A model generated the notes under the pieces. That model saw only the letters and a list, made by a program, of their open reading frames with translations. It was not told the origin of the DNA and searched no databases. From positions 1,302,001 through 1,366,000 of the forward strand of contig NZ_CP091509.1 of the NCBI RefSeq assembly GCF_022870885.1: a stretch of DNA of 64,000 nt, written 5' to 3'. A program made the translations under genes and the position numbers. Shown piece after piece: positions 1 through 9,406 of the stretch; the first letter of the stretch is position 1; each line of letters starts with the position of its first letter. Source of the DNA: Neisseria dumasiana. GTDB taxonomy: Bacteria > Pseudomonadota > Gammaproteobacteria > Burkholderiales > Neisseriaceae.

Positions 1-1362
1 TGGGTGCGCAAGCCCGACGGCAAGCTGGTGCCCAAGCAGGGCGGCAAGTTGAAGATTTTGGCAAATATTTTTGCCAACCCGAATATGCCGAAAATCGACG
101 ACTACTACGAGCCGTTTACCTACGACTACGAGCATCTGCAAAACGCGCCGAAAATGCCGACACCGCCGACCGCGCGTCCGATTTCCGTGCTCACCGGCAA
201 AAAAATGGACAAGGTGGAATGGGGCCCGAACTGGGAAGACGATTTGGCGGGCGAGTTTGAGAAGCGGGCGAAAGACGTGCTGTTTGAAGGCATTCAGAAA
301 GACATGCACGCTGCGTTTGAGCAAACCTTCATGATGTATCTGCCGCGCCTGTGCGAGCATTGTTTGAACCCGACCTGTGTGGCTTCCTGCCCGTCCGGCA
401 GTATTTACAAGCGCGAGGATGACGGCATCGTGTTGATCGACCAAGACAAATGTCGCGGCTGGCGCATGTGCGTATCTGGCTGCCCCTACAAAAAAATCTA
501 CTACAACTGGACTTCCGGCAAGGCCGAAAAATGCACGTTCTGCTACCCGCGCATTGAAGCCGGAGAGCCGACCGTGTGTTCCGAAACCTGTGTAGGCCGC
601 ATCCGTTATTTGGGCGTGCTGCTGTATGACGCAGACAAAATCGAACAGGCCGCTTCGGTAGCCAACCCGCAGGATTTATACGAACAGCAATTGGGCGTGT
701 TCTTGAATCCGCACGACCCCGAAATACAACGCGAAGCCTTGAAACAGGGCATCAGCCAAAGCTGGATTGATGCGGCCAAACAATCGCCGGTGTACAAAAT
801 GGCGATGGAGTGGAAAGTGGCGTTCCCGCTGCACCCCGAATACCGTACCTTGCCGATGGTTTGGTATATCCCGCCTTTATCGCCGATTCAGTCTGCCATC
901 GAAAACGGTTTGGTGGGCGAAAACGGCATCATTCCGAGCGTGGACGAAATGCGTATTCCGTTGCGCTATCTGGCCAATCTGCTCACCGCCGGCAAAGTGG
1001 AGCCGATTAAACTCGCGCTGGAGCGCATGATTGCCATGCGCCGTTTCAAACGCGGCCAAGTGGTGCACGGCGAAACGCTGGAGCAAACGCTGGCAGGCAC
1101 CGGCCTCACGCCCGAAATGGTGGAAGACATGTATCAGATTATGGCGATTGCCAATTATGAAGACCGCTTTGTGATTCCGACTTCTCACAAAGAAATGGTG
1201 GAAAACAGCTTTGAAGACAAATCGAGCTGCGGCTTCACTTTCGGCAACGGCTGTTCCGGCGGCGGCGAAGAAAACCTGTTCGGCAAGCGCAAAGGCACGC
1301 CGATTATCTTCCACGGTCTGCGTAAAGATGCCGAGAAAAACCGCGAAGAAGGAGTGCACTGA
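1..1362 (+). CDS. narH: Respiratory nitrate reductase beta subunit NarH (5' end outside window)
   Basis: Iron-sulfur electron-transfer subunit of the membrane-bound nitrate reductase NarGHI, passing electrons from NarI haem to NarG on the cytoplasmic face. The frame is open from base 1, so about 60 N-terminal residues, including the first cysteine cluster, lie upstream. Visible clusters are CEHCLNPTCVASCP (Cys at about residue 118 of the visible frame), CRGWRMC with the tryptophan that replaces a cysteine at the [3Fe-4S] site, and CTFCYPR followed by CSETC. Family length is about 510 residues. The stop overlaps the narJ start by one base (TGATG), so the genes are translationally coupled. Confidence 0.97.
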   Translation, partial: WVRKPDGKLVPKQGGKLKILANIFANPNMPKIDDYYEPFTYDYEHLQNAPKMPTPPTARPISVLTGKKMDKVEWGPNWEDDLAGEFEKRAKDVLFEGIQKDMHAAFEQTFMMYLPRLCEHCLNPTCVASCPSGSIYKREDDGIVLIDQDKCRGWRMCVSGCPYKKIYYNWTSGKAEKCTFCYPRIEAGEPTVCSETCVGRIRYLGVLLYDADKIEQAASVANPQDLYEQQLGVFLNPHDPEIQREALKQGISQSWIDAAKQSPVYKMAMEWKVAFPLHPEYRTLPMVWYIPPLSPIQSAIENGLVGENGIIPSVDEMRIPLRYLANLLTAGKVEPIKLALERMIAMRRFKRGQVVHGETLEQTLAGTGLTPEMVEDMYQIMAIANYEDRFVIPTSHKEMVENSFEDKSSCGFTFGNGCSGGGEENLFGKRKGTPIIFHGLRKDAEKNREEGVH

Positions 1363-2036
1363 TGGGCGCGAATCCTGTTTACCGGTGGTTTTCCGCGCTG
1401 CTGTGCTACCCCGAAGCCGAGCTGATCGAAGCCTTGCCCGAATTTCAGACGGCCTTGCAAGAATGGCCGGAGCTGCAAGCACAAGCAGGCCGTCTGAATA
1501 GCTTTTTGGGCTACCTGAACAGCCACAGCCTGCGCGAATTGCAGGAACGCTACGTCGCCACCTTCGACCGCAACCGCAACCACGCGCTCTATCTCTTCGA
1601 GCATGTGTACGGCGAAGACCGCGACCGCGGCAGCGCTATGGTGGACTTACTGGAAGAATACCGCAGCCGCGGTTTCGAGTTGGGCAACGACGAGCTGCCC
1701 GATTACCTGCCCGTGCTGTTGGAATATTTAAGCCAAGTGCCGTCTGAACACGCCCAAAAGCTGCTCGGCGATGCCGTGCATGTGGTTGCCCACATCGGCG
1801 GCAAACTCGAGAAAAGCGGTTCGCCTTACGCTGTGTTGCTGCAAGGCATTACCGCACTCAGCCCGGTAGCGCCGCAGCCCCTCATCGAGCCGCCCGTGCG
1901 CGATATGGACGAAGCGATGGAAACGTTCGGCCCCGACATTTCCGGCACCGAGCCGCTGCTGAAACCCCGCATAGAAACCGTACAGTTTTATCCTAAAGCC
2001 GCTTTTCAGACGGCCACAAAAGGAGCGCAAACATGA
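1362..2036 (+). CDS. narJ: Nitrate reductase assembly chaperone NarJ
   Basis: A 224-residue cytoplasmic chaperone of the NarJ/TorD type, needed for molybdenum cofactor insertion into NarG and for membrane attachment of NarGH; it is not part of the final enzyme. The family is mostly helical; residues such as PDYLPVLLEYLSQVP at about 110-125 match the conserved core. It begins in a TGATG overlap with narH and ends in an ATGA overlap with narI, the usual narGHJI order. DUS copies occur inside the coding sequence (about 1445 and 2006). Confidence 0.95.
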   Translation: MGANPVYRWFSALLCYPEAELIEALPEFQTALQEWPELQAQAGRLNSFLGYLNSHSLRELQERYVATFDRNRNHALYLFEHVYGEDRDRGSAMVDLLEEYRSRGFELGNDELPDYLPVLLEYLSQVPSEHAQKLLGDAVHVVAHIGGKLEKSGSPYAVLLQGITALSPVAPQPLIEPPVRDMDEAMETFGPDISGTEPLLKPRIETVQFYPKAAFQTATKGAQT

Positions 2037-2716
2037 ACACCCTACACCAATTCTTTTTCGGCATTTTTCCCTATATAGCCTTGGCGATTTTCTTTTTCGG
2101 CAGCCTGGTGCGCTTCGACCGCGAACAATATTCGTGGAAAAGCGAATCCAGCCAAATCCTGTATGAAGGCCAATTGCGTTTGGGCAATATTCTGTTTCAC
2201 GTCGGCATCTTGGCCGTGTTTTTCGGGCACTTGTTCGGCCTGCTCACGCCTTTATGGTTTTGGGACGCGCTGGGCATTTCGCACGGAGCTAAGCAGATTT
2301 TTGCGATGGTAATGGGCGGTATCTTCGGCGTGATGGCGATGGTCGGTTTGGTTATCCTGCTGCAACGCCGTCTGAAATGCGACCGCTTGGCCGCCTACAG
2401 CACTTGGCGCGACAAACTGGTGCTGATTTGGCTCATCATCACCTTAGGCTTGGGCTTGCTGACCATTTTCGTGAGCATGGGCCATACCGACGGCCACGAA
2501 ATGGTGAAACTGATGACTTGGGCGCAGCACATCGTTACCTTCCGCGGTGATGCCGCCGGCCATATCGAAGACGTGAACTTCCTGTTCAAACTGCATATGG
2601 TGATGGGTATGGGCTTGTTTGTGATTTTTCCGTTCACCCGCTTGGTGCATGTGTGGAGCGGCTTCGCCAGCGTAACCTACTTAGGCCGTGCGTGGCAGTT
2701 GGTGCGCCGCCGTTGA
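2033..2716 (+). CDS. narI: Nitrate reductase gamma subunit NarI (cytochrome b)
   Basis: A 227-residue membrane anchor that oxidises quinol and carries two b haems. About five membrane helices are visible. Histidines fall at 56, 66, 188 and 206, essentially the positions of the E. coli haem ligands (56, 66, 187, 205), so the subunit looks functional. The start ATG overlaps the narJ stop by four bases and follows the ribosome-binding sequence AAAGGAG. It ends the narGHJI operon; a strong DUS hairpin follows. Confidence 0.97.
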   Translation: MNTLHQFFFGIFPYIALAIFFFGSLVRFDREQYSWKSESSQILYEGQLRLGNILFHVGILAVFFGHLFGLLTPLWFWDALGISHGAKQIFAMVMGGIFGVMAMVGLVILLQRRLKCDRLAAYSTWRDKLVLIWLIITLGLGLLTIFVSMGHTDGHEMVKLMTWAQHIVTFRGDAAGHIEDVNFLFKLHMVMGMGLFVIFPFTRLVHVWSGFASVTYLGRAWQLVRRR

Positions 2717-2810
2717 TGAAGTGCCGCAGCACCCGATAACCGAAAACTTTACAAACCCGCTGACGTAGATTGTGTAAAGACCACATGCGGTTATTTTTGA
2801 TATAAATCAG

Positions 2811-2855
2811 AAGTCATAAGGCCGTCTGAAACTTTTTCAGACGGCCTTATGACTT
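2811..2855. terminator. DUS-pair terminator after narI
   Basis: Two inverted DUS form a perfect 21-bp stem (arms 2811-2831 and 2835-2855) with a 3-nt loop. It separates narI from the regulator genes. Confidence 0.85.
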
Positions 2856-2996
2856 ATTACTTTGTTTTGTCATAACCTTCAATAAGGAAACGGCAATATG
2901 CAGGCATAGTTCTAACGGACTAGGGCGGCAAGGCGGTAGGCTTATTTCCGATATGGATAAAATAACGCATAGTAGCAGCTTTATCAAAGGGCGGTT

Positions 2997-4928
2997 GTGC
3001 GCCGCCCCACGTTTTTATGGAGCACGGCGTTGCGGTTTACTTTTCTCAACAGCTTGTCGGCACGTTTGAAATTTCTCACGGTGATGTGGGTTTCGGCGGC
3101 ATTGGCATCGATTATTTTCACCTTGCTGCTGTCGTGGCGGCTGGAGGGCAGCGCGGCGGCGATTAACGATGCCGGCAGCCTGCGTATGCAGGTTTACCGC
3201 TTGGGCTTGATGTTGCGCGAACAGCATGATCCGGCAGACATAGGCGAAAGAATCAGCCGTTTCGACACCACCGTTCAGCAACTTGAAACGGGCGATCCGG
3301 TGCGGCCGCTGTTTCTGCCCGATACGCCCGAAGTAAAAAGCCGCATGGAAGGGTTGAAATCGGAATGGCGGCAAATCAGGCCGCTGCTGCAAAATGCCGC
3401 CCGCCAACGCACAGGGGTGGAAGAAAAACGTTTGCACGAATTTGTTGCTTCCATCGACGGCTTGGTGTCTGCCGTAGAAACCGTTAACTCACGCCATACC
3501 TACTGGCTGCGGCTGTTTCAAAGCGGGCTGATGGCGATGGTGCTGATCGGCGCGGGTGTGATGGTGGTGCTGCTGTATTTGTGGATTATCCGGCCGATGG
3601 AAGAGCTGCAAAACGGAGTGTTGGGCATCCACGACGGCAAATTGGGAACGCAAGTGCCGATTCACGAGTTATCCGAGTTTGCCCAGCTTGACCACGGTTT
3701 CAACCAAATGAGCAGCCGCCTGCAACAGCTTTACGCCAATCTCGAGCATGAAGTGGATGAAAAAACCCGCGACTTGGCCGATAAAAACTATACGCTGCAA
3801 ACGCTGTATTCGTTTTCACGCTTTCTCAACCAAACGCAAACCGCAGCCGAAGCGGGCAATATGTTTTTAGAAAAAATCATGAGCCTGATTCCCGCCAGCG
3901 CAGGCAGCATACGCCTGCTCGATTTCAGACGGCACCGCATGGATTTGGTTGCCCACACCGGCCTGCCCGATACCCTGCAAAACGCCGAAGCCTGCCAGCG
4001 TTTGGAAGACTGCTTTTGCGGCAAAAGCGTACAGCAGAGCGGTTGGCAGCCGATTCATTTCGACAGGCCGACGGGGGCTTCGGTGGCCATGCACACCACG
4101 GGTTGCGAGAAATCGGGTTTTCACTACCTTCAGGTATTCAAAATCCGCTACAACCACCATGATTTGGGGATTATGACTCTGTATTTTCACGAAAAATACG
4201 CTTTTAACACCCACACCACCCATCTGCTCGATTCTTTGTGCAACCTTTTGGGGCTGGTGCTGACCAACATCCGCCTGGCCGACGAAAGCCGCCAGTTGGC
4301 CGTGCTGCAAGAACGCAACCTGATGGCGCAGGGGCTGCACGACAGCATCGCCCAAACGCTCACTTTTTTAAATTTGCAGGTGCAGATGCTCGAAAGCGCC
4401 ATGGCGGCGGGCAATCAGGAACAGATGTCGGAAAACCTGCAATTCATCAAAGACGGCGTGCAGGAATGTTATGAAGACGTGCGCGAACTGCTGCTGAATT
4501 TCCGCACCAAAATCAGCAAAAAAGAATTTGCCGAAGCCGTGCAAACGCTTACCGCACGTTTCAAACAGCAAACCCAAACCGATATCGAAGTGGTGTGGCA
4601 CGGCGACGGCCCCAATTTGAGCAGCGAGCAGCAGTTGCAGTTTATTTTTATTTTGCAGGAAAGCCTGTCGAATATCCGCAAGCACGCCCAAGCCACCTCG
4701 GTAAAGGTTACGCTGGATAACGAACATGATTTTGTGATGACGATTACCGACAACGGCAACGGCTTCGATACCGCTTCGCTCGAAACCTTATCGGGCGGCC
4801 ATGTCGGCCTGAACATTATGCGCGAACGGGCATTGCGTATTCATGCGCGTTTGGATTTGGAATCTCAACCCGGGCAATATACGCAAGTGCGTTTGACTCT
4901 GCCGCAAGAAGAAAGAATTTTGATTTGA
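2997..4928 (+). CDS. narX: Nitrate/nitrite sensor histidine kinase NarX-type
   Basis: A 643-residue membrane sensor kinase. The order is an N-terminal membrane segment (about 25-47), a periplasmic sensor that begins with the P-box AINDAGSLRMQVYRLG (the nitrate-binding signature of NarX/NarQ), a second membrane helix (about 178-200), HAMP, a central cysteine-containing GAF-like region (CQRLEDCFCGK), a HisKA_3 dimerisation domain with the phospho-acceptor His448 in GLHDSIAQTL, and an ATPase domain with N-box ESLSNIRKHA and DNGNGF. The GTG start at 2997 is chosen because AAAGGG lies 6 bp upstream. One base separates it from narL. NarQ is the alternative name; NarX fits the cysteine-containing middle. 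Confidence 0.9.
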   Translation: MRRPTFLWSTALRFTFLNSLSARLKFLTVMWVSAALASIIFTLLLSWRLEGSAAAINDAGSLRMQVYRLGLMLREQHDPADIGERISRFDTTVQQLETGDPVRPLFLPDTPEVKSRMEGLKSEWRQIRPLLQNAARQRTGVEEKRLHEFVASIDGLVSAVETVNSRHTYWLRLFQSGLMAMVLIGAGVMVVLLYLWIIRPMEELQNGVLGIHDGKLGTQVPIHELSEFAQLDHGFNQMSSRLQQLYANLEHEVDEKTRDLADKNYTLQTLYSFSRFLNQTQTAAEAGNMFLEKIMSLIPASAGSIRLLDFRRHRMDLVAHTGLPDTLQNAEACQRLEDCFCGKSVQQSGWQPIHFDRPTGASVAMHTTGCEKSGFHYLQVFKIRYNHHDLGIMTLYFHEKYAFNTHTTHLLDSLCNLLGLVLTNIRLADESRQLAVLQERNLMAQGLHDSIAQTLTFLNLQVQMLESAMAAGNQEQMSENLQFIKDGVQECYEDVRELLLNFRTKISKKEFAEAVQTLTARFKQQTQTDIEVVWHGDGPNLSSEQQLQFIFILQESLSNIRKHAQATSVKVTLDNEHDFVMTITDNGNGFDTASLETLSGGHVGLNIMRERALRIHARLDLESQPGQYTQVRLTLPQEERILI

Positions 4929-4929
4929 T

Positions 4930-5595
4930 ATGGAAACGAACGAAAAAATCAGCATCATTTTGGTTGACGACCACACGCTGTTTCGCAGCGGCATCAAGGC
5001 TTTGCTGGCGCGGCAGGAAGATTGCGAAGTGATCGGCGAAGCGGCCGACGGCTTGAGCGGCGTGAAACTGGCGGAGCAGCTCAATCCCGACGTGGTGCTT
5101 TTGGATTTGGACATGCCGGTGATGAACGGCCGCGAAGCCTTGGCACAGATACTCAGCAGCCGCCCCGACCAAACGGTGGTGATGCTGACCGTGTCGGAAG
5201 ACAGCGAAGACTTAACCGAATGTATGCGTTTGGGTGCGCGCGGTTTTCTGCTCAAAAACATCAACGCCGAATTTTTGGTGGATGCCATCAAAAAAGCCGC
5301 CGCCGGCGATAACGTGTTTTCGCCCGAAATGACCGCGCGGCTGGTGCAGTCGCTGATCCGCCCCGCAGCACCGGCAACGGTCGGTGCACTCGACATGCTG
5401 ACCCCGCGCGAGTTGGAAATTCTCGGCCATTTGGCGGCGGGACACAGCAATAAAATCATTGCCCGCAAGCTGGATTTGGCCGAATCGACCATCAAAGTGC
5501 ATGTGCAAAGCATTTTGCGCAAGCTCGAGCTGACCAGCCGCGTGCAGGCGGCGGTGTATGCGGTGCAGCATAATGTGCCGCAACCTAATGATTAA
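4930..5595 (+). CDS. narL: Nitrate response regulator NarL/NarP type
   Basis: A 221-residue response regulator: receiver domain with the acidic pair DD at 13-14, phospho-acceptor Asp59 in LLDLDMP (same number as E. coli NarL) and Lys in FLLKN, then a LuxR/GerE helix-turn-helix near residues 155-210 (LTPRELEILGHLAAG, NKIIARKL). It is encoded one base after narX, so it is the cognate partner. It probably controls the flanking nar genes, but no clear NarL heptamer arrangement was identified in the intergenic regions visible here. Confidence 0.92.
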   Translation: METNEKISIILVDDHTLFRSGIKALLARQEDCEVIGEAADGLSGVKLAEQLNPDVVLLDLDMPVMNGREALAQILSSRPDQTVVMLTVSEDSEDLTECMRLGARGFLLKNINAEFLVDAIKKAAAGDNVFSPEMTARLVQSLIRPAAPATVGALDMLTPRELEILGHLAAGHSNKIIARKLDLAESTIKVHVQSILRKLELTSRVQAAVYAVQHNVPQPND

Positions 5596-5666
5596 AAATA
5601 AAATCGTGCCTTGAGGCCGCCTGAAAAAAACGGCCGGGCTGTTTGCAAAACGATAAAGGAAATGTT

Positions 5667-6092
5667 ATGAAAAGCAGTGCGCGCAACCAATTGGTCGGCA
5701 AAGTGACCGCGCTCGAAGAACACGGCGGTATGTGTATGGTTACGGTAACCACCGATTCGGGCGTGCAGATATATGCCCACATTAGCAGCTTCAGCAAAGG
5801 CCGTCTGAAACTGGCACAGGGCATGGCGGTGGCAGCGATGGTTAAAGCCGCCGCAGTAGTGGTGGCCGCCGATCTGGCACCGATGATGCTTTCTGCCGAA
5901 AATTGTCTGCAAGGTACGGTTAAGCAGATAAAGCAGGGCGCGGTGAACAACGTGGTTACGCTGGATATCGGCGGCCATGATCTGTGCGCCACGATTACGC
6001 TGTATAGCAGCGAAACGTTGGCGTTGCAGCCGGGCAAGCCCGCCGTTGCCGTATTCAATGCCAACCAAGTGATGCTGGGCGTTTTGGTTTAG
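5667..6092 (+). CDS. Molybdenum-pterin/molybdate-binding protein with two Mop (TOBE) domains
   Basis: A 141-residue cytoplasmic molbindin. Two tandem Mop/TOBE folds are visible: SARNQLVGKVTALEEHG at residue 3 and ENCLQGTVKQIKQGAVNNVV near 77, each with the NxLxGxV-type start of the family. Such proteins store or buffer molybdate. Its position between the nar regulators and transporters fits supply of molybdenum to nitrate reductase. The ATG at 5667 is taken because AAAGGA lies 6 bp upstream. An inverted DUS pair follows. Confidence 0.85.
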   Translation: MKSSARNQLVGKVTALEEHGGMCMVTVTTDSGVQIYAHISSFSKGRLKLAQGMAVAAMVKAAAVVVAADLAPMMLSAENCLQGTVKQIKQGAVNNVVTLDIGGHDLCATITLYSSETLALQPGKPAVAVFNANQVMLGVLV

Positions 6093-6121
6093 CCGCCGCA
6101 GCGTTTGCCGCATTCGGGCAT

Positions 6122-6160
6122 ATCAGGCCGTCTGAAAATATATTTTTCAGACGGCCTGAT
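6122..6160. terminator. DUS-pair terminator after the molbindin gene
   Basis: Perfect 17-bp stem from inverted DUS (6122-6138 with 6144-6160) and a 5-nt loop. Confidence 0.8.
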
Positions 6161-6343
6161 GCTTTTCGGCAAAAGAGATACGACTAAATAACTACTCAGA
6201 TGCCCATTTCGGCGGATACAGGGCTATGCCAATGCTTTGTATGCCCGATGCTTCAAGTGAATGCGCCATGCGTATCAAGAGAGTAACTTAACCGTAGGCA
6301 AAATTTCTTTGATCACTTCAATAAGAAAGGGAGGGGCGGCGAG

Positions 6344-7600
6344 ATGGCCTCGGAAACTTACAAGCGCTACTCGGTGCTGGTATCCAGCACGCTTTCGTTT
6401 ACGGTGTGTTTTATGGTGTGGATGATGCTGGCGGTGGTCGGCATCAAAGTGCAGGAAGAAATGGGCTTCAACCAAACCCAATACGGCATTTTAATTGCGC
6501 TGCCGGTGCTGTCCGGCTCGCTGATTCGGGTGCCGCTGGGCATTCTCACCGATAAATACGGCGGGCGCGTGGTGCTGTTTGCGCTGATGGCGATTTCGGT
6601 GCCGGCGATTTTTCTGATGAGTTATGCCGACCAATATTGGCATTTTCTGATTATCGGTCTGTTGATGGGTTTGGCGGGCGGCTCGTTTTCGGTGGGTACG
6701 CCTTATGTGGCGCGCTGGTTCCCCAAGCATCAGCAAGGGATGGCGATGGGGGTGTTCGGCGCGGGCAACGCGGGTTCTGCCGTTAACAAATTTTTGGCCG
6801 CTTGGTTGATCACCACTTACGGCACTTGGCAGATCGTGCCTACCGTGTATTCGGCGATTATGCTGGCCATGGCAATTATTTTCTGGTTCACCAGCTACCA
6901 TGATCCCAAGCATTTGGTGTCGTCTAGCGTTACTTTGCGCGAACAGCTTGCTCTGCTGAAAGACCCCGGCGTGCTGCGTTACAGCCAATATTATTCGGTG
7001 GTGTTCGGCGGCTATGTGGCGTTGGCTTTGTGGATGACCAAATATTATGTGGGCGAATACGGCATGGAGCTGAAAACGGCGGCGTTTCTGGCGGCATGTT
7101 TCTCGCTGCCCGGCGGCGTGCTGCGCGCGTTCGGCGGTTATCTTTCCGACAAATTCGGTGCGTATAAGGTAACGTGGGCGGTGATGTGGGTGTGTTGGGT
7201 GTGCTTCTTCCTGCTTTCTTACCCGCAAACCGACTTGGTTATCCAAACCAAAAACGGCCCTTTGAGTATGCACATCGGCTTGGGCGTTACCCTGTTTACC
7301 GTGCTGATGTTTACCGTGGGCGTGGCGACGGCGGTGGGCAAAGCCTCGGTGTTCAAATTCGTGGCCGACGACTACCCCGACAACATCGGCGCGGTATCGG
7401 GCATCGTGGGCTTGGCCGGCGGTATGGGCGGATTTCTGCTGCCGATTATGTTCGGCGCGCTGGAAGACTGGACGGGCATCCGTTCGACATCATTCATGCT
7501 GCTTTACGGCACGGTATGCGTATCGCTGATTTGGATGCACTTCTCGTTTAAAGCCAAGCGCGATCAAGAATTGAAAGCCTTGAATCAGAAGCAGTCTTAA
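6344..7600 (+). CDS. narK: Nitrate/nitrite transporter, NarK1-like MFS (NNP family)
   Basis: A 418-residue, 12-helix major facilitator of the nitrate-nitrite porter family. Signature glycine-rich motifs are GLAGGSFSVGTPYVARWFP (helix 5 region) and GIVGLAGGMGGFLLP in the second half; the substrate-binding arginine of helix 2 is in LSGSLIRVPLG. The overall type resembles NarK1, the proposed proton-nitrate symporter, while its neighbour is NarK2-like. The ATG follows a strong AAGGGAGGGG ribosome site. A DUS hairpin separates the two transporter genes, so they may be transcribed independently or attenuated between. Confidence 0.9.
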   Translation: MASETYKRYSVLVSSTLSFTVCFMVWMMLAVVGIKVQEEMGFNQTQYGILIALPVLSGSLIRVPLGILTDKYGGRVVLFALMAISVPAIFLMSYADQYWHFLIIGLLMGLAGGSFSVGTPYVARWFPKHQQGMAMGVFGAGNAGSAVNKFLAAWLITTYGTWQIVPTVYSAIMLAMAIIFWFTSYHDPKHLVSSSVTLREQLALLKDPGVLRYSQYYSVVFGGYVALALWMTKYYVGEYGMELKTAAFLAACFSLPGGVLRAFGGYLSDKFGAYKVTWAVMWVCWVCFFLLSYPQTDLVIQTKNGPLSMHIGLGVTLFTVLMFTVGVATAVGKASVFKFVADDYPDNIGAVSGIVGLAGGMGGFLLPIMFGALEDWTGIRSTSFMLLYGTVCVSLIWMHFSFKAKRDQELKALNQKQS

Positions 7601-7608
7601 TCCTTATC

Positions 7609-7646
7609 AGGCCGTCTGAAACGTGCAGCGGTGTTTCAGACGGCCT
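7609..7646. terminator. DUS-pair hairpin between the two narK genes
   Basis: 14-bp perfect stem (7609-7622 with 7633-7646) and a 10-nt loop. Confidence 0.7.
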
Positions 7647-7675
7647 CAACAGGTTTCTTTTTACGGAGTATCGTT

Positions 7676-9058
7676 ATGTCGTATTTGATTGAACATTGGC
7701 AGCCGGAAGATAAAGACTTTTGGCAGAAAACCGGTAAAAAAATCGCCAAACGCAATTTATGGATTTCCATTCCCGCCTTGCTGTTGGCCTTTGCCGTTTG
7801 GCAGGTGTGGAGCGTGGCGGTGGTCAACCTGCCCAATATCGGCTTTAAATACAGCGAAAACCAGCTTTTCTGGCTGGCGGCGCTGCCTGCGCTTTCCGGT
7901 GCGACTTTGCGTATTTTTTATTCGTTTATGGTGCCCGTGTTCGGTGGCCGCAAATGGACGGCATTCTCTACCGCCAGCCTGCTGCTGCCCGCCGTCGGTT
8001 TGGGCTTCGCCGTGCAGAATCCCAATACCGACTACATCACCATGATGGTGTTGGCCTTGCTGTGCGGCTTCGGCGGCGGTAACTTCTCGTCGAGCATGGC
8101 CAATATCAGCTTTTTCTACCCCAAAGCGGAAAAAGGCACGGCTCTGGGCTTGAACGCGGGTTTGGGCAACTTGGGCGTTTCCACCGTTCAGTTTGTGGTG
8201 CCGCTGGTGATTACCGCGGGCATCTTCGGTGCGTTCGGTGGCGAACCGCAAACTTGGGTTAAAGGCGACGTTACCAAGCAAATGTGGCTGCAAAATGCGG
8301 GTTTTATTTGGGTGCCGTTTATCATTCTTTCCACTTTGGCGGCATGGTTCGGCATGAACGATTTGGCCAGCGCAAAAGCCAGTTTTAAAGACCAAGCCAT
8401 CATTTTCAGCCGCAAACACAACTGGATTATGTGCATTCTCTATTTGGGCACGTTCGGCTCGTTTATCGGTTTTGCCGCCGGTTTCCCGCTGCTGATTAAA
8501 AGCCAGTTTACCGGCATCGACCCGGTGAAATACGCCTTCTTGGGGCCGTTGGTAGGTGCGCTGGTGCGTCCGTTCGGCGGTTGGATTTCCGATAAAATCA
8601 AAAGCGGCGCGGCCGTTACCCAAATCGTATTCGCAGGCATGATTATCGCCGTAATCGGTGTGATCGCCTTTTTACCGAGCAACGGGCAGGGCGGCAATTT
8701 CTGGGGCTTCTTCGCCTGCTTCTTGGCCTTGTTTGCGCTAACGGGCATCGGCAACGGTTCAACCTTTATGCAGGTGCCGGTGATTTTCCTCAACATGCAC
8801 CAAAAGTTTGCCGACGAAGGTAAAGTCGATGCGGAGCAAGCCCGTCTCGATGCCACCAAAGAAGGCGCGGCGGTGATCGGCTTTACGGCGGCGTTTGCGG
8901 CTTACGGCGGTTTCTTTATTCCGAAAAGCTACGGCACGTCTATCGACCTCACCGGCGGCGTGAATGCAGCTTTGATCGGTTTCATCATTTTCTATGCCGT
9001 TTGTTTGGTGTTGAACTGGTGGTATTACGCCCGTAAAGGTGCGGAAGCCAAGTGCTGA
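7676..9058 (+). CDS. narK: Nitrate/nitrite antiporter NarK2-like MFS
   Basis: A 460-residue MFS protein close to E. coli NarK in motif content: the helix-2 arginine in SGATLRIFYSFMVPVFGG and the nitrate signature GFGGGNFSSSMANISFFYP. NarK of this type exchanges cytoplasmic nitrite for external nitrate. The ATG at 7676, preceded by ACGGAG, is preferred to an upstream in-frame start at 7631 that would lie inside the DUS hairpin. Paired NarK1 and NarK2 genes, sometimes fused, are known in denitrifiers such as Paracoccus. Confidence 0.92.
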   Translation: MSYLIEHWQPEDKDFWQKTGKKIAKRNLWISIPALLLAFAVWQVWSVAVVNLPNIGFKYSENQLFWLAALPALSGATLRIFYSFMVPVFGGRKWTAFSTASLLLPAVGLGFAVQNPNTDYITMMVLALLCGFGGGNFSSSMANISFFYPKAEKGTALGLNAGLGNLGVSTVQFVVPLVITAGIFGAFGGEPQTWVKGDVTKQMWLQNAGFIWVPFIILSTLAAWFGMNDLASAKASFKDQAIIFSRKHNWIMCILYLGTFGSFIGFAAGFPLLIKSQFTGIDPVKYAFLGPLVGALVRPFGGWISDKIKSGAAVTQIVFAGMIIAVIGVIAFLPSNGQGGNFWGFFACFLALFALTGIGNGSTFMQVPVIFLNMHQKFADEGKVDAEQARLDATKEGAAVIGFTAAFAAYGGFFIPKSYGTSIDLTGGVNAALIGFIIFYAVCLVLNWWYYARKGAEAKC

Positions 9059-9073
9059 TCAATGAAACAAATT

Positions 9074-9106
9074 AGGCCGTCTGAAAAAACGTTTTTCAGA
9101 CGGCCT
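9074..9106. terminator. DUS-pair terminator after narK2
   Basis: 15-bp perfect stem of inverted DUS with A/T-rich top (9074-9088 with 9092-9106). Confidence 0.85.
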
Positions 9107-9406
9107 TCATGTTTTGAGAGTGGGCTTTTTATGATAGCAGGCAGCTAATCCGTAGGATAGGGCGCAAATACTCCCAAAGTAGCATACGGGCTATGCCTTT
9201 GCGGTTTGAGTTCATGCTTTAGGCGCATTCTGTATGCGCTCTAGCGGCCTTATCATGTCATTACCCGCAAACCCTCAAGCGGGCAGACACACCGCATCGC
9301 GCCGCCGTATGCCGTTGCGCCAAAAACCTATAAAGCGCAGCACATCTTGGTATATTATCCGGCATACCGCACGCTGTTATTTTTATTTTGCAATCAAGGA
9401 TAAACC
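9107..9406. other. Gene-free stretch before moeA
   Basis: About 300 bp with no convincing gene. It must hold the moeA-moaA promoter; a TATATT-like hexamer near 9350 is the only candidate -10 noticed. No DUS pair or repeat seen. Confidence 0.4.

Noticed and set aside
877..1482. Antisense frames across narH/narJ
   Set aside because: Shadows of conserved genes with arginine/alanine-rich nonsense translations.
2757..2775. Sequence GCTGACGTAGATT like the end of the IS1016-like element
   Set aside because: Only about 13 bp match and no second end, transposase piece or target duplication is near narI.
6309..6321. TTGATCACTTCAA as an FNR site before narK
   Set aside because: The spacer is one base too short and the site lies next to the ribosome-binding site, not in a promoter position.
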